DNA of 64,000 bases from Streptomyces sp. SDr-06 (GTDB lineage: Bacteria; Actinomycetota; Actinomycetes; Streptomycetales; Streptomycetaceae): NCBI RefSeq assembly GCF_003324565.1, contig NZ_QOLA01000018.1:112730-176729 (forward strand), in the 5' to 3' direction. Below, in pieces: positions 8,634-16,197 of the stretch. Every line of letters begins with the position of its first letter. Within the stretch, counting starts at the first letter, position 1. Both the position numbers and the translations under genes were made by a program. The notes beneath the pieces are model-generated. The model made no database searches, was not told where the DNA came from, and was given only the letters and a program-made list of their open reading frames with translations.

Positions 8634-9644
8634 TCAGCGGCCGAGCTCCCTGGGCATCGCGCCCGGCGGCAGCGGGTCGTCGGGCTGCTCCAGGGGCGGC
8701 AGCTCGGGCAGCGCGTCCCAGGGCACCTGGCGTGCGCGGAGGTCCTTCCGGATGTGCCCGGCGACCTTCTTGGTGTCGCGGCGGTTCATCACGGCGCCGA
8801 CGGCCGCGCCGACCATGAACGGTGTCAGGTTCGGCAGGTTGCGGACCATGCGCTTCATGATCTGCTGGCGCAGCTCGCGCTTCATCTGGCCGCCGAGCGC
8901 GAAATTGAGCGTCGTCGGCTTGGTGACGTCGATTCCCCGCTCCTCGGTCCACGACGTCAGATAGGCCATGGAGCGCTCTTTGAGCGTGCCGGGCGGCCGC
9001 ATTCCGTAGACCTCGTGCAGCTCGGCGATGAGCTTCAGCTCGATGGCGGCGACCCCGGTGATCTCCGCGGCCAGCTCGGCGGGCATCGCGGGCGGGACGG
9101 GCAGCATCGCGGCCGCGCCGATTCCCGCGCCGACCGTGGACGTGCCATTGGCGGCGCCCGCGATCAGCTTGTCGGCGATCTCCTCCGGACCGAGGCCGGG
9201 GAAGTGGGCGCGCAGCGTCGCCAGGTCCCGCACGGGAATGCGGGGGGCGATCTCGATAACGCGATCGGCAAGGTGGCCGAGCGAGGCCTTGATGCCCTCG
9301 CCGCCCTTGCGTACGCCCTTCTTGAGCACCGGAACGCTCTTCTTCAGGGCGGGAACGCCCCGGTCCAGAGCGCCCCTGCGCAGGGCGTCCAGGCGTCGGG
9401 CCCCGGCCGCGGGCCCCGCCTCTTCCTCAGTCTCCGGTGCCGTGCCCGCTGCTTCGAGCGAGGCCTGGTGGCCCCGCTCGGCGTCACGTGCACCATCGAC
9501 AGCGCTCACCGCGGGGAGGCGGGCCGGCTGGGCGGGGTCTTCCACGCCTTCTGCCGGGCCTGTGCCGCCCTGGGGCGCCTCGGTGGAACCCGGGGCACCC
9601 TGTCGCCGGAACGGTCGCTTCCGGGGCGGTTTCGCGCCTGCCAC
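8634..9644 (-). CDS. EcsC-like conserved hypothetical protein
   Basis: A 336-residue protein starting at GTG 9642-9644. Residues 1 to about 85 are basic and Pro/Ala-rich. Residues about 95-300 resemble the EcsC family: amphipathic helices with repeated LKKSVPVLKKGVRKGGEGIK, then a glycine-rich hydrophobic hairpin (AANGTSTVGAGIGAAAMLPVPPAMPAELA) and ELKLIAELHEVYG. EcsC-type proteins are membrane-associated in other bacteria, but the role here is unknown and the family assignment is tentative. The C-terminus is acidic and Pro-rich. It follows the DUF4193 gene on the same strand with an 11-bp gap, so the two are probably co-transcribed. Confidence 0.7.
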   Translation of the reverse strand: MAGAKPPRKRPFRRQGAPGSTEAPQGGTGPAEGVEDPAQPARLPAVSAVDGARDAERGHQASLEAAGTAPETEEEAGPAAGARRLDALRRGALDRGVPALKKSVPVLKKGVRKGGEGIKASLGHLADRVIEIAPRIPVRDLATLRAHFPGLGPEEIADKLIAGAANGTSTVGAGIGAAAMLPVPPAMPAELAAEITGVAAIELKLIAELHEVYGMRPPGTLKERSMAYLTSWTEERGIDVTKPTTLNFALGGQMKRELRQQIMKRMVRNLPNLTPFMVGAAVGAVMNRRDTKKVAGHIRKDLRARQVPWDALPELPPLEQPDDPLPPGAMPRELGR

Positions 9645-9655
9645 GACGTGCCTGC

Positions 9656-9952
9656 TCAGTCGCAGTCGCGGCAGATCGGCTGGCCGTTCTTCTCGCGGGC
9701 CAGCTGGCTGCGGTGGTGCACGAGGAAGCAGCTCATGCAGGTGAACTCGTCGGCCTGCTTGGGCAGGACGCGGACGGCGAGCTCTTCGTTGGACAGGTCC
9801 GCGCCGGGCAGTTCCATGCCCTCGGCGGCCTCGTACTCGTCGACGTCGACGGTCGAGGTGGACTTGTCGTTGCGCCGGGCCTTCAGCTCTTCAAGGCTGT
9901 CGGAATCGACGTCGTCGTCGGTCTTGCGTGGGGTGTCGTAGTCCGTTGCCAT
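9656..9952 (-). CDS. DUF4193 family small protein with CxxC pairs
   Basis: A 98-residue acidic protein of the actinobacterial DUF4193 family. The first 55 residues are rich in Asp/Glu (DVDSDSLEELKARRN). The C-terminal 35 residues carry two cysteine pairs, FTCMSCFLVHHRSQ and PICRDCD, which look like a zinc-ribbon. Start ATG at 9950-9952 is preceded by GGGGGAG. The family is nearly universal in actinobacteria and its role is not established. The 393 bp upstream form its promoter region. Confidence 0.88.
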   Translation of the reverse strand: MATDYDTPRKTDDDVDSDSLEELKARRNDKSTSTVDVDEYEAAEGMELPGADLSNEELAVRVLPKQADEFTCMSCFLVHHRSQLAREKNGQPICRDCD

Positions 9953-10345
9953 GTCGCTCTCCCCCTCTGGGTGGTTGCGGTGTCTCAGCGCACGTAACGC
10001 GTGAGAGGCCGGACTTGTGCCCGACCTGAGGCGGAGATTTTGCCTCACATCAAGGTCTGTTACTCAATCGACACCCAACCGCACTCCTCAAGAGTGATCG
10101 TCTTGGATGGCGATCGGGACCGTACACGGTCCTAATGTCGCACTTCACCAGCGCCACCTCGTGTACTTCCCGTGATCTCACCCCCTGGAAACCCGGACTT
10201 TTCCCGGGATTACGGGGATTTCACCGATCACGGAGAGTAGGTGGCCGGTTGTTTGCCTTTGTGACTGATCACACACGAAACTCTTCGGAACAGGTCCCGA
10301 AAATTCCGCGCAAAGCGAACCGTCACAACAGCTTCGAGCAGCGTC
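9953..10345. other. Intergenic region upstream of the DUF4193 gene, with palindromes
   Basis: These 393 bp lie between the DUF4193 start and the cutS stop and are less GC-rich than the genes around them. They must hold the DUF4193 promoter and the end of the cutRS transcript. A 75-codon plus-strand frame here (10135-10362) runs into cutS and has no recognisable domain, so it is not called. Visible structure is a GGACCGT-AC-ACGGTCC palindrome (10117-10132) and several short GTGATC/GATCAC elements at about 10170-10275. Confidence 0.6.
10117..10132. promoter_or_regulatory. GGACCGTACACGGTCC inverted repeat
   Basis: Two perfect 7-bp arms (GGACCGT and ACGGTCC) separated by AC, 165 bp upstream of the DUF4193 start. 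The short spacer fits a dimer-bound operator better than a terminator. No cognate regulator is known to me. Confidence 0.4.
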
Positions 10346-11584
10346 TCAGACAGGCAGGGTGACACGCATCACGAGGCCGCCGCCTTCGCGGGGCTCCGCG
10401 ATGATACGGCCTCCGTGGGCCCGCGCGACCGACCGGGCGATGGACAGGCCGAGCCCGACGCCCTTGTCGCTGCCCGTGCGCTCGGTGCGCAGCCGCCGGA
10501 ACGGCTCGAAGATGTTGTCGATCTCGTACGCCGGGACCACCGGTCCGGTGTTGGTCACGAGCAGCGTCGCGTGGCCGTCCCGGAGCTCGGTGACCACCTC
10601 GACCCAGCCGCCTTCCGGGATGTTGTACCGGACGGCGTTCTGCACCAGGTTCAGGGCGATGCGCTCCAGGAGCACGCCGTTGCCCTGCACGACCGCCGGG
10701 CTCCGCTCGCCGCGGATCTCCACGCCCTTCGCGTCGGCCTCGTTCCTGGCCTGGTCGATGGCGCGGGAGGCGACCTCGGCGAGGTCGACCGGCTTGCGGT
10801 CGATGATCTCGTTGTCGCTGCGGGCGAGCAGCAGCAGGCCCTCGACGAGCTGCTCGCTGCGCTCGTTCGTGGCCAGCAGCGTCTTGCCGAGCTGCTGGAG
10901 CTCCACCGGGGCGCCGGGGTCGGACAGGTGCACTTCGAGCAGGGTGCGGTTGATCGCGAGCGGGGTGCGCAGCTCGTGCGAGGCGTTCGCGACGAACCGC
11001 TGCTGGGCGGTGAAGGCCCGCTCCAGGCGGTCCAGCATCTCGTCGAAGGTGTCGGAGAGCTCCTTGAGCTCGTCGTCGGGGCCGTCCAGCTCGATCCGCC
11101 GGGTCAGGTCGGTGCCGGCCACCCTGCGGGCGGTCCGGGTGATCCGCCCCAGCGGCGACAGGACGCGGCCGGCCATCGCGTACCCGAAGGCGAAGGCGAT
11201 GACGCTGAGGCCGACGAGCGCGAGCAGGGAGCGGCTCAGCAGGTTGTCGAGGGCGTGCTGGCGCTGCTGGGCCATGCAGGCGCTGATGGCGTCGTTGAAG
11301 TTCTGCGGGGTGCCCCGGTCGGGGAGCTGGCAGCTGCCGCTGGAGACCACGATGTTCTGGCCGTCCACGATCTTGAACGGGGTGCTTCCCGTGTGGAGAG
11401 CCTGGGCGGCCAGCAGGTAGATGATCGAGAGGAGCAGTATCCCCGCGATCATGAACATGCCGCCGTAGAGCAGCGTGAGCCGTATGCGGATGGTGGGCCT
11501 GAGCCACGGGAAGGGGGGCTCGGGGGACTTCGGGGCCCAGGTGGGCTTGGGTGGCGCCGTCGGCGGCGCGGGCGTGGCGGCCAT
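10346..11584 (-). CDS. cutS: CutS sensor histidine kinase
   Basis: A 412-residue membrane kinase. A Pro-rich cytoplasmic N-terminus is followed by TM1 (about 38-60), a short outside sensor loop (61-115) with two cysteines, C85 and C103, TM2 (about 117-137), a HAMP linker, the HisKA domain with H203 in ASHELRTPLA, and HATPase motifs (NLVQNAVRYN, VTNTGPVV, GVGLGLSIA). It matches the CutS kinase of Streptomyces, and the downstream partner CutR is nearly canonical. CutRS was named for a presumed copper link and influences antibiotic production; conserved sensor cysteines have been proposed to read redox or disulfide stress outside the cell. The start at 11584 lies 5 bp after the cutR stop. Confidence 0.93.
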   Translation of the reverse strand: MAATPAPPTAPPKPTWAPKSPEPPFPWLRPTIRIRLTLLYGGMFMIAGILLLSIIYLLAAQALHTGSTPFKIVDGQNIVVSSGSCQLPDRGTPQNFNDAISACMAQQRQHALDNLLSRSLLALVGLSVIAFAFGYAMAGRVLSPLGRITRTARRVAGTDLTRRIELDGPDDELKELSDTFDEMLDRLERAFTAQQRFVANASHELRTPLAINRTLLEVHLSDPGAPVELQQLGKTLLATNERSEQLVEGLLLLARSDNEIIDRKPVDLAEVASRAIDQARNEADAKGVEIRGERSPAVVQGNGVLLERIALNLVQNAVRYNIPEGGWVEVVTELRDGHATLLVTNTGPVVPAYEIDNIFEPFRRLRTERTGSDKGVGLGLSIARSVARAHGGRIIAEPREGGGLVMRVTLPV

Positions 11585-11589
11585 CCCCG

Positions 11590-12243
11590 TCAGATCCGGT
11601 AACCCGAGCCCGGCACGGTGACGATCACCGGGGGCTCGCCGAGCTTGCGGCGCAGCGTCATGACGGTGACGCGCACGACGTTGGTGAACGGGTCGGTGTT
11701 CTCGTCCCAGGCCTTCTCCAGGAGCTGCTCGGCCGACACCACGGCCCCCTCGCTGCGCATGAGCACCTCAAGGACCGCGAACTCCTTGGGCGCCAGCTGG
11801 ATCTCGCGGCCCTCCCGGAAGACCTCACGGCGGTTGGGGTCCAGCTTGATGCCGGCCCGCTCCAGGATGGGCGGCAGCGGCACGGTGGTGCGCCGGCCGA
11901 GCGCGCGCACGCGGGCGGTCAGCTCGGTGAAGGCGAAGGGCTTGGGCAGGTAGTCGTCCGCGCCGATCTCCAGGCCCTCCACGCGGTCGCTCACGTCGCC
12001 GGCCGCCGTCAGCATCAGGACACGCGTGGGCATGCCCAGCTCGACGATCTTGCGGCACACGTCGTCGCCGTGGACGAGCGGGAGGTCCCGGTCGAGCACC
12101 ACCACGTCGTAGTCGTTCACGCCGATCCGCTCGAGGGCCGCGGCGCCGTCGTACACGACGTCGACGGCCATGGCCTCCCGGCGCAGTCCGGTGGCCACCG
12201 CATCGGCGAGCAGTTGCTCGTCCTCGACGACGAGTACGCGCAC
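11590..12243 (-). CDS. cutR: CutR response regulator
   Basis: A 217-residue OmpR-family regulator. The receiver has E8/D9, phospho-acceptor D51 in DVVVLDRDLPLVHG and K in LPKPFAF. The winged-helix domain covers about 125-217 and ends TVPGSGYRI. The sequence agrees closely with what I recall of CutR of Streptomyces lividans/coelicolor. It is the first gene of the cutRS operon, starting at GTG 12241-12243 with GGAAGGAAA about 7 bases before it. An ATG is visible 7 bases earlier but is out of frame. Confidence 0.95.
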   Translation of the reverse strand: MRVLVVEDEQLLADAVATGLRREAMAVDVVYDGAAALERIGVNDYDVVVLDRDLPLVHGDDVCRKIVELGMPTRVLMLTAAGDVSDRVEGLEIGADDYLPKPFAFTELTARVRALGRRTTVPLPPILERAGIKLDPNRREVFREGREIQLAPKEFAVLEVLMRSEGAVVSAEQLLEKAWDENTDPFTNVVRVTVMTLRRKLGEPPVIVTVPGSGYRI

Positions 12244-12588
12244 GGCGCATTTCCTTCCCTAGGGACCCGCGTCGTTCGCGGGCATATCTGTGCACTGAAC
12301 CAGTGACTGTGCGCTTCCATCCTGCCCCTTACGCCCGTAAACCGGCGGTAAGACGGTGCCGGACCGGGGCCCGCCGCCGACCTGCGGTTTCCGGCCACGG
12401 AAGGTGGCGCTCGCGGGAATGGACAGGATTGGCGCGGCAGTTGAGGTTTCTTTGAGAGTGGGCTTGGGGAGGACGACTGCACACCCCGCGATCACGCCCT
12501 GTATGTGGCATGCCACATCTGCACTTCGTGCTCGCGACCCACCGTCGGCACACCCCCGTGCCACCGACCCACGACGAGGGGGCGCACC
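12244..12588. other. Divergent promoter region between cutR and a small gene
   Basis: These 345 bp separate cutR (minus) from the 56-aa gene (plus). No credible gene is seen inside. It must carry both promoters. The only strong symmetric element is the 16-bp palindrome at 12503-12518. Confidence 0.6.
12503..12518. promoter_or_regulatory. Perfect 16-bp palindrome ATGTGGCATGCCACAT
   Basis: The element is completely self-complementary with no spacer, lies 70 bp before the start of the small gene and 260 bp before cutR. It looks like the operator of a dimeric regulator. The core TGGCATGCCA also fits a back-to-back pair of TGGC half-sites. Confidence 0.5.
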
Positions 12589-12759
12589 ATGGACGCTTTC
12601 ACCGCAGGACTGCTGCAGCGCATAAGGACCACGGAAACCGACCTCACACGGGCGCGCGAGACCGGCGACGACTTCCTCGCCGACGTCGAGCAGGCCGAGC
12701 TTGACGACCTCCGTCGTCTGGCCGCCGAGCACGGCGTCGAGGTAGCCGTAGCGCTCTGA
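12589..12759 (+). CDS. Small conserved hypothetical protein (56 aa)
   Basis: A 56-residue acidic, helical protein (MDAFTAGLLQRIRTTE..., with Glu/Asp clusters in ETGDDFLADVEQAELDDLRRLAAEHG). A good ribosome site (GAGGGGG, 7 bases upstream) decides the ATG at 12589; a longer in-frame start at 12505 would add Cys/Pro-rich residues that look non-coding. A strong terminator follows at 12774. Its size and predicted helix pair look like a protein-interaction module. No function is known. Codon use (GC-rich third positions) supports it being real. Confidence 0.72.
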   Translation: MDAFTAGLLQRIRTTETDLTRARETGDDFLADVEQAELDDLRRLAAEHGVEVAVAL

Positions 12760-12773
12760 TCCCATCCACCGGG

Positions 12774-12806
12774 AAACCCCGGCGCCACGGGACGGCGCCG
12801 GGGTTT
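12774..12806. terminator. Bidirectional terminator after the 56-aa gene
   Basis: Perfect 13-bp stem: AAACCCCGGCGCC (12774-12786), loop ACGGGAC, GGCGCCGGGGTTT (12794-12806), followed by a T-rich CTTC. It lies between the small gene and the convergent inositol monophosphatase gene. Confidence 0.88.
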
Positions 12807-12835
12807 CTTCATGCCCGGAGAGGACCGCACGGCGC

Positions 12836-13636
12836 TCAGTCGTGCCAGGCCCCGTGCTCCTCCAGGAGCGCCTGGAGCGGGCCGAAGAGGTCCGGGGAGG
12901 CGGCGATGGTGAGCTCGCGGGAGGCGGGCGCGCCGGGGCGGCCGCCGGTGAGCGCGCCCGCCTCCCGGGCGATCAGGTCGCCGGCCGCCAGGTCCCAGGG
13001 GTTCAGGCCGCGCTCGTAGTACCCGTCGAGCCGGCCGGCCGCCACGTCGCACAGGTCGATCGCCGCCGAGCCGCCGCGGCGGATGTCGCGGAACCGCGGG
13101 ATCAACCGCTGGGCCACGTCCGCCTGGTGGGCCCGTACGGACTGGACGTAGGCGAAGCCCGTGGAGATCAGGGACTCGGCGAGCGGGGCCGGCGGGCGGC
13201 AGCGCAGCGGGCGCTCGCCCTCGAAGGCGCCGCCGCCCAGGACCGCGTGGTACGTCTCGCCGCGCATCGGGGCCGCGACCACGCCGGCGACCCGCTCGCC
13301 GTCCTGCTCGGCGGCGATGGAGACGGCCCAAGTGGGCAGCCCATAAAGGTAGTTGACGGTGCCGTCCAGCGGGTCGATGACCCAGCGGATGCCGCTGGTG
13401 CCCTCGCTCGAGGATCCTTCCTCGCCGAGGAAGCCGTCGTGCGGGCGGTGCTCGGACAGGTATCCGGTGATCAGCTTCTCGGCGGCGATGTCCATCTCGG
13501 TCACCACGTCGATGGGGCTGGTCTTGGTGGCGGCGACCGCGAGGTCGGCCGGGCGGCCGTCCCGCAGCAGCGCACCGGCCCGCCGGGCGGCCTCCAGGGC
13601 GAGGCCGAGCAGTTCGCGGTGCAGAGGGTCGGTCAT
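12836..13636 (-). CDS. Inositol monophosphatase family protein
   Basis: A 266-residue member of the inositol monophosphatase/SuhB/CysQ superfamily of magnesium-dependent sugar and nucleotide phosphatases. The metal-binding motifs are all present: the GEEG stretch in DGFLGEEGSSSE, DPLDGTVNYLYGLPTWAVSIA, and the C-terminal LNPWDLAAGDLIAREAGA. The exact substrate (inositol phosphate, histidinol phosphate, fructose bisphosphate) cannot be told from these motifs. The start is ATG at 13634-13636, 10 bp after the ferrochelatase stop, so the two genes are probably one operon. Confidence 0.9.
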   Translation of the reverse strand: MTDPLHRELLGLALEAARRAGALLRDGRPADLAVAATKTSPIDVVTEMDIAAEKLITGYLSEHRPHDGFLGEEGSSSEGTSGIRWVIDPLDGTVNYLYGLPTWAVSIAAEQDGERVAGVVAAPMRGETYHAVLGGGAFEGERPLRCRPPAPLAESLISTGFAYVQSVRAHQADVAQRLIPRFRDIRRGGSAAIDLCDVAAGRLDGYYERGLNPWDLAAGDLIAREAGALTGGRPGAPASRELTIAASPDLFGPLQALLEEHGAWHD

Positions 13637-13646
13637 GGTCGCTCCC

Positions 13647-14804
13647 TTACGCGTACGGGCTGTCGGCACCGGCGGCCGCGGGCTTGGCACCGCCGCGCGC
13701 GGCCGGGCAGCAGCCGACCGCGCAGAGGTCGTGCGAGGGGCCGAGCGCGCCGAGCGCGCACCGCTCGACGGGCAGCCCGCGCTCGGCGGCGGCCCGCTCG
13801 ACCACGAGCTCGCGCACGGCCGCGGCGAACCGCGGATCGGCGCCCACGGTCGCGGAGCGGGCCACGGGCAGGCCGAGCTCGGCGGCCTTGGCGGTGGCCT
13901 CCGTGTCGAGGTCGTACAGGACCTCCATGTGGTCGGAGACGAAGCCGATGGGCACCATGACGACGGCCGGGGCGCCCGATCCGTGCAGCGCCTCCAGGTG
14001 GTCGCAGATGTCGGGCTCCAGCCAGGGGATGTGCGGGGCGCCGGAGCGGGACTGGTAGACGAGCCGCCAGGGCCGCTCGACGCCGGTCTCGGCCCGGACC
14101 GCGTCGGCGATGACGCGCGCCACGTCGAGGTGCTCGCGCACATAGGCGCCGCCCTCGCCGTGCTCCTCGACGGGCCCGGAGGTGTCGGCCGCGGCCTCGG
14201 GGATGGAGTGCGTGGTGAAGGCGAGGTGGGCGCCCGCGCGGACGTCCTCGGGCAGCTCGGCGAGCGAGGCCAGGACGCCGTCGATCATGGGGCGGACGAA
14301 GCCCGGGTGGTTGAAGTAGTGCCGCAGCTTGTCGACCCTCGGCGGCTGGAGCCCCTCGGCCTCCAGCGTCGCCAGCGCGTCCGCCAGGTTCTCGCGGTAC
14401 TGGCGGCAGCCCGAGTACGAGGCGTACGCGCTGGTGGCCAGGACCGCGATGCGGCGGCGGCCGTCGGCGACCATCTCGCGCAGGGTGTCGGTGAGGTAGG
14501 GCGCCCAGTTCCGGTTGCCCCAGTAGACCGGCAGGTCCAGGCCGTTCGCGGCGAAGTCCTTGCGCAGCGCGTCGAGCAGCGCGCGGTTCTGCTCGTTGAT
14601 GGGGCTCACCCCGCCGAACAGGAAGTAGTGCTGCCCCACCTCCTTGAGCCGCTCCTTGGGGATGCCGCGGCCGCGCGTCACGTTCTCCAGGAACGGGACC
14701 ACGTCGTCGGGGCCCTCGGGGCCGCCGAAGGAGAGCAGCAGCAAGGCGTCGTACGGGTCGGCGGCCGCGGCCGCTCCCGGAGCTGGATCACGCAGTTCGG
14801 ACAT
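13647..14804 (-). CDS. hemH: Ferrochelatase (coproporphyrin III ferrochelatase type)
   Basis: A 385-residue HemH/CpfC that inserts ferrous iron into a porphyrin. In actinobacteria the substrate is coproporphyrin III, and the product is then decarboxylated by HemQ. The N-terminal LLLLSFGGPEGPDDVVPFLENV and GGVSPINEQ are family signatures, and the catalytic His is in FTTHSIPEA. C-terminal cysteines (CALGALGPSHDLCAVGCCPAA) plus an internal one in YSGCRQY match the ligands of the [2Fe-2S] cluster known in actinobacterial ferrochelatases. The start is ATG at 14802-14804. It is divergent from the MFS gene over 151 bp. Confidence 0.94.
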   Translation of the reverse strand: MSELRDPAPGAAAAADPYDALLLLSFGGPEGPDDVVPFLENVTRGRGIPKERLKEVGQHYFLFGGVSPINEQNRALLDALRKDFAANGLDLPVYWGNRNWAPYLTDTLREMVADGRRRIAVLATSAYASYSGCRQYRENLADALATLEAEGLQPPRVDKLRHYFNHPGFVRPMIDGVLASLAELPEDVRAGAHLAFTTHSIPEAAADTSGPVEEHGEGGAYVREHLDVARVIADAVRAETGVERPWRLVYQSRSGAPHIPWLEPDICDHLEALHGSGAPAVVMVPIGFVSDHMEVLYDLDTEATAKAAELGLPVARSATVGADPRFAAAVRELVVERAAAERGLPVERCALGALGPSHDLCAVGCCPAARGGAKPAAAGADSPYA

Positions 14805-14955
14805 GACTCGATCCTGCCATCCGCCTCCGACAGGCGGAGAACCGAGCCGGACGGGCCCGGGGACCGCCGCGGGAAAAGACGGTGCGCCGGTCGACTTCAG
14901 CGTCGTAAGCTTTAGGAATTAATTACACGCGTCACGCCGGATCCCGGAGCCCCCG

Positions 14956-16197
14956 TTGCCCAGTCCCTACCGCGCGATCTTCGCCGCCCCCGGCACCAAG
15001 GGGTTCTCCGCCGCCGGCCTGCTCGGCCGGATGCCGCTGTCGATGATGGGCATCGGCGTGGTGACCATGGTCTCCCAGCTGACCGGCCGCTACGGGCTCG
15101 CCGGGGCGCTGTCGGCCACCCTCGCCATGTCCGCCGCCGTGGTCGGCCCCCAGATATCCCGGCTGGTCGACCGGCACGGCCAGCGCCGGGTGCTGCGCCC
15201 GGCCACCCTGGTCGCCGTCGCCGCCGTCGCCGGACTCCTGGTCTGCGCGCAGCGGGGCGCCCCCGACTGGACCCTGTTCGTGTTCGCGGCGGGCGCGGGC
15301 TGCGTGCCGAGCGTCGGCTCGATGGTGCGGGCGCGCTGGGCCGACATCTACCGCGGCGACGCCCAGAACCTGCACACGGCGTACTCGTGGGAGTCGATCG
15401 TCGACGAGCTCTGCTTCATCCTGGGGCCGATCCTGTCCATCGGGCTCTGCACCGCCTGGTTCGCCGAGGCGGGACCGCTGTTCGCCGCCTGCTTCCTGGT
15501 CGCCGGGGTGTTCTGGCTGACCGCCCAGCGCGGCACCGAGCCCGTACCGCATCCGCAGGAGCACCACACCGGCCGCTCCGCTCTGAGCTCGCGCGGACTC
15601 CAGGTCCTGGTCGCCACCTTCGTCGCCACCGGGGCCATCTTCGGCTCGGTCGACGTGGTCACCGTCGCCTTCGCCGACGAGCGCGGCCACAAGGCGATGG
15701 CGAGCCTGGTGCTCGCCGTGTACGCGCTGGGATCCTGCCTCGCCGGAGCCGTGTTCGGGCTGCTCCGCCTCAAGGGCGCGGCGTCGACCAGGTGGCTGGT
15801 GGGTGTCTGTGCGATGGCGGTGAGTATGATCCCGCTCCAACTGGCCGGGAACCTGCCGTTCCTCGCCGTGGCGCTCTTTGTCGCGGGCCTGTCCATCGCG
15901 CCGACCATGGTGACGACGATGGCCCTCGTCGAACAGCACGTACCGCGCAGCAAGCTCACCGAGGGCATGACCTGGACCAGTACCGGGCTGGCGGTCGGTG
16001 TGGCGCTCGGCTCCTCCGCCGCGGGTTGGGTGGTGGACGCGGCGGGCGCCGGTGCGGGGTACCTGGTGTCCGGCGTGTCGGGAACGCTGGCGGCCGCGGT
16101 GGCGTTCCTGGGGTACCGCCGGCTTCGCAGGCCGGCGACGCATCGGGAGGGGCTCGAAGCACATGGGCGGAGCGAACGGCAGCAGCACCTGGCGTAA
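14956..16197 (+). CDS. Major facilitator superfamily transporter
   Basis: A 413-residue protein with about 12 hydrophobic segments, a central hydrophilic loop (TEPVPHPQEHHTGRS near residue 195-208) and an MFS motif-A-like region (SRLVDRHGQRRVLRP, about residues 69-83). It most resembles drug/metabolite efflux permeases, with no visible substrate marker. The start is TTG at 14956, supported by GGAG six bases before; there is no in-frame ATG nearby that keeps the first helix. Its 3' end overlaps the oxidase gene by 35 bp. Confidence 0.85.
   Translation: MPSPYRAIFAAPGTKGFSAAGLLGRMPLSMMGIGVVTMVSQLTGRYGLAGALSATLAMSAAVVGPQISRLVDRHGQRRVLRPATLVAVAAVAGLLVCAQRGAPDWTLFVFAAGAGCVPSVGSMVRARWADIYRGDAQNLHTAYSWESIVDELCFILGPILSIGLCTAWFAEAGPLFAACFLVAGVFWLTAQRGTEPVPHPQEHHTGRSALSSRGLQVLVATFVATGAIFGSVDVVTVAFADERGHKAMASLVLAVYALGSCLAGAVFGLLRLKGAASTRWLVGVCAMAVSMIPLQLAGNLPFLAVALFVAGLSIAPTMVTTMALVEQHVPRSKLTEGMTWTSTGLAVGVALGSSAAGWVVDAAGAGAGYLVSGVSGTLAAAVAFLGYRRLRRPATHREGLEAHGRSERQQHLA

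Noticed and set aside
10255..10275. CRP-like GTGACTGATCAC element
   Set aside because: The spacer between the half-sites is shorter than in known CRP sites, so I keep it only as part of the palindrome cluster.
10135..10362. A 75-codon plus-strand frame between the DUF4193 and cutS genes
   Set aside because: It runs into the end of cutS, has no ribosome site or family match, and its codon bias does not stand out from non-coding sequence.
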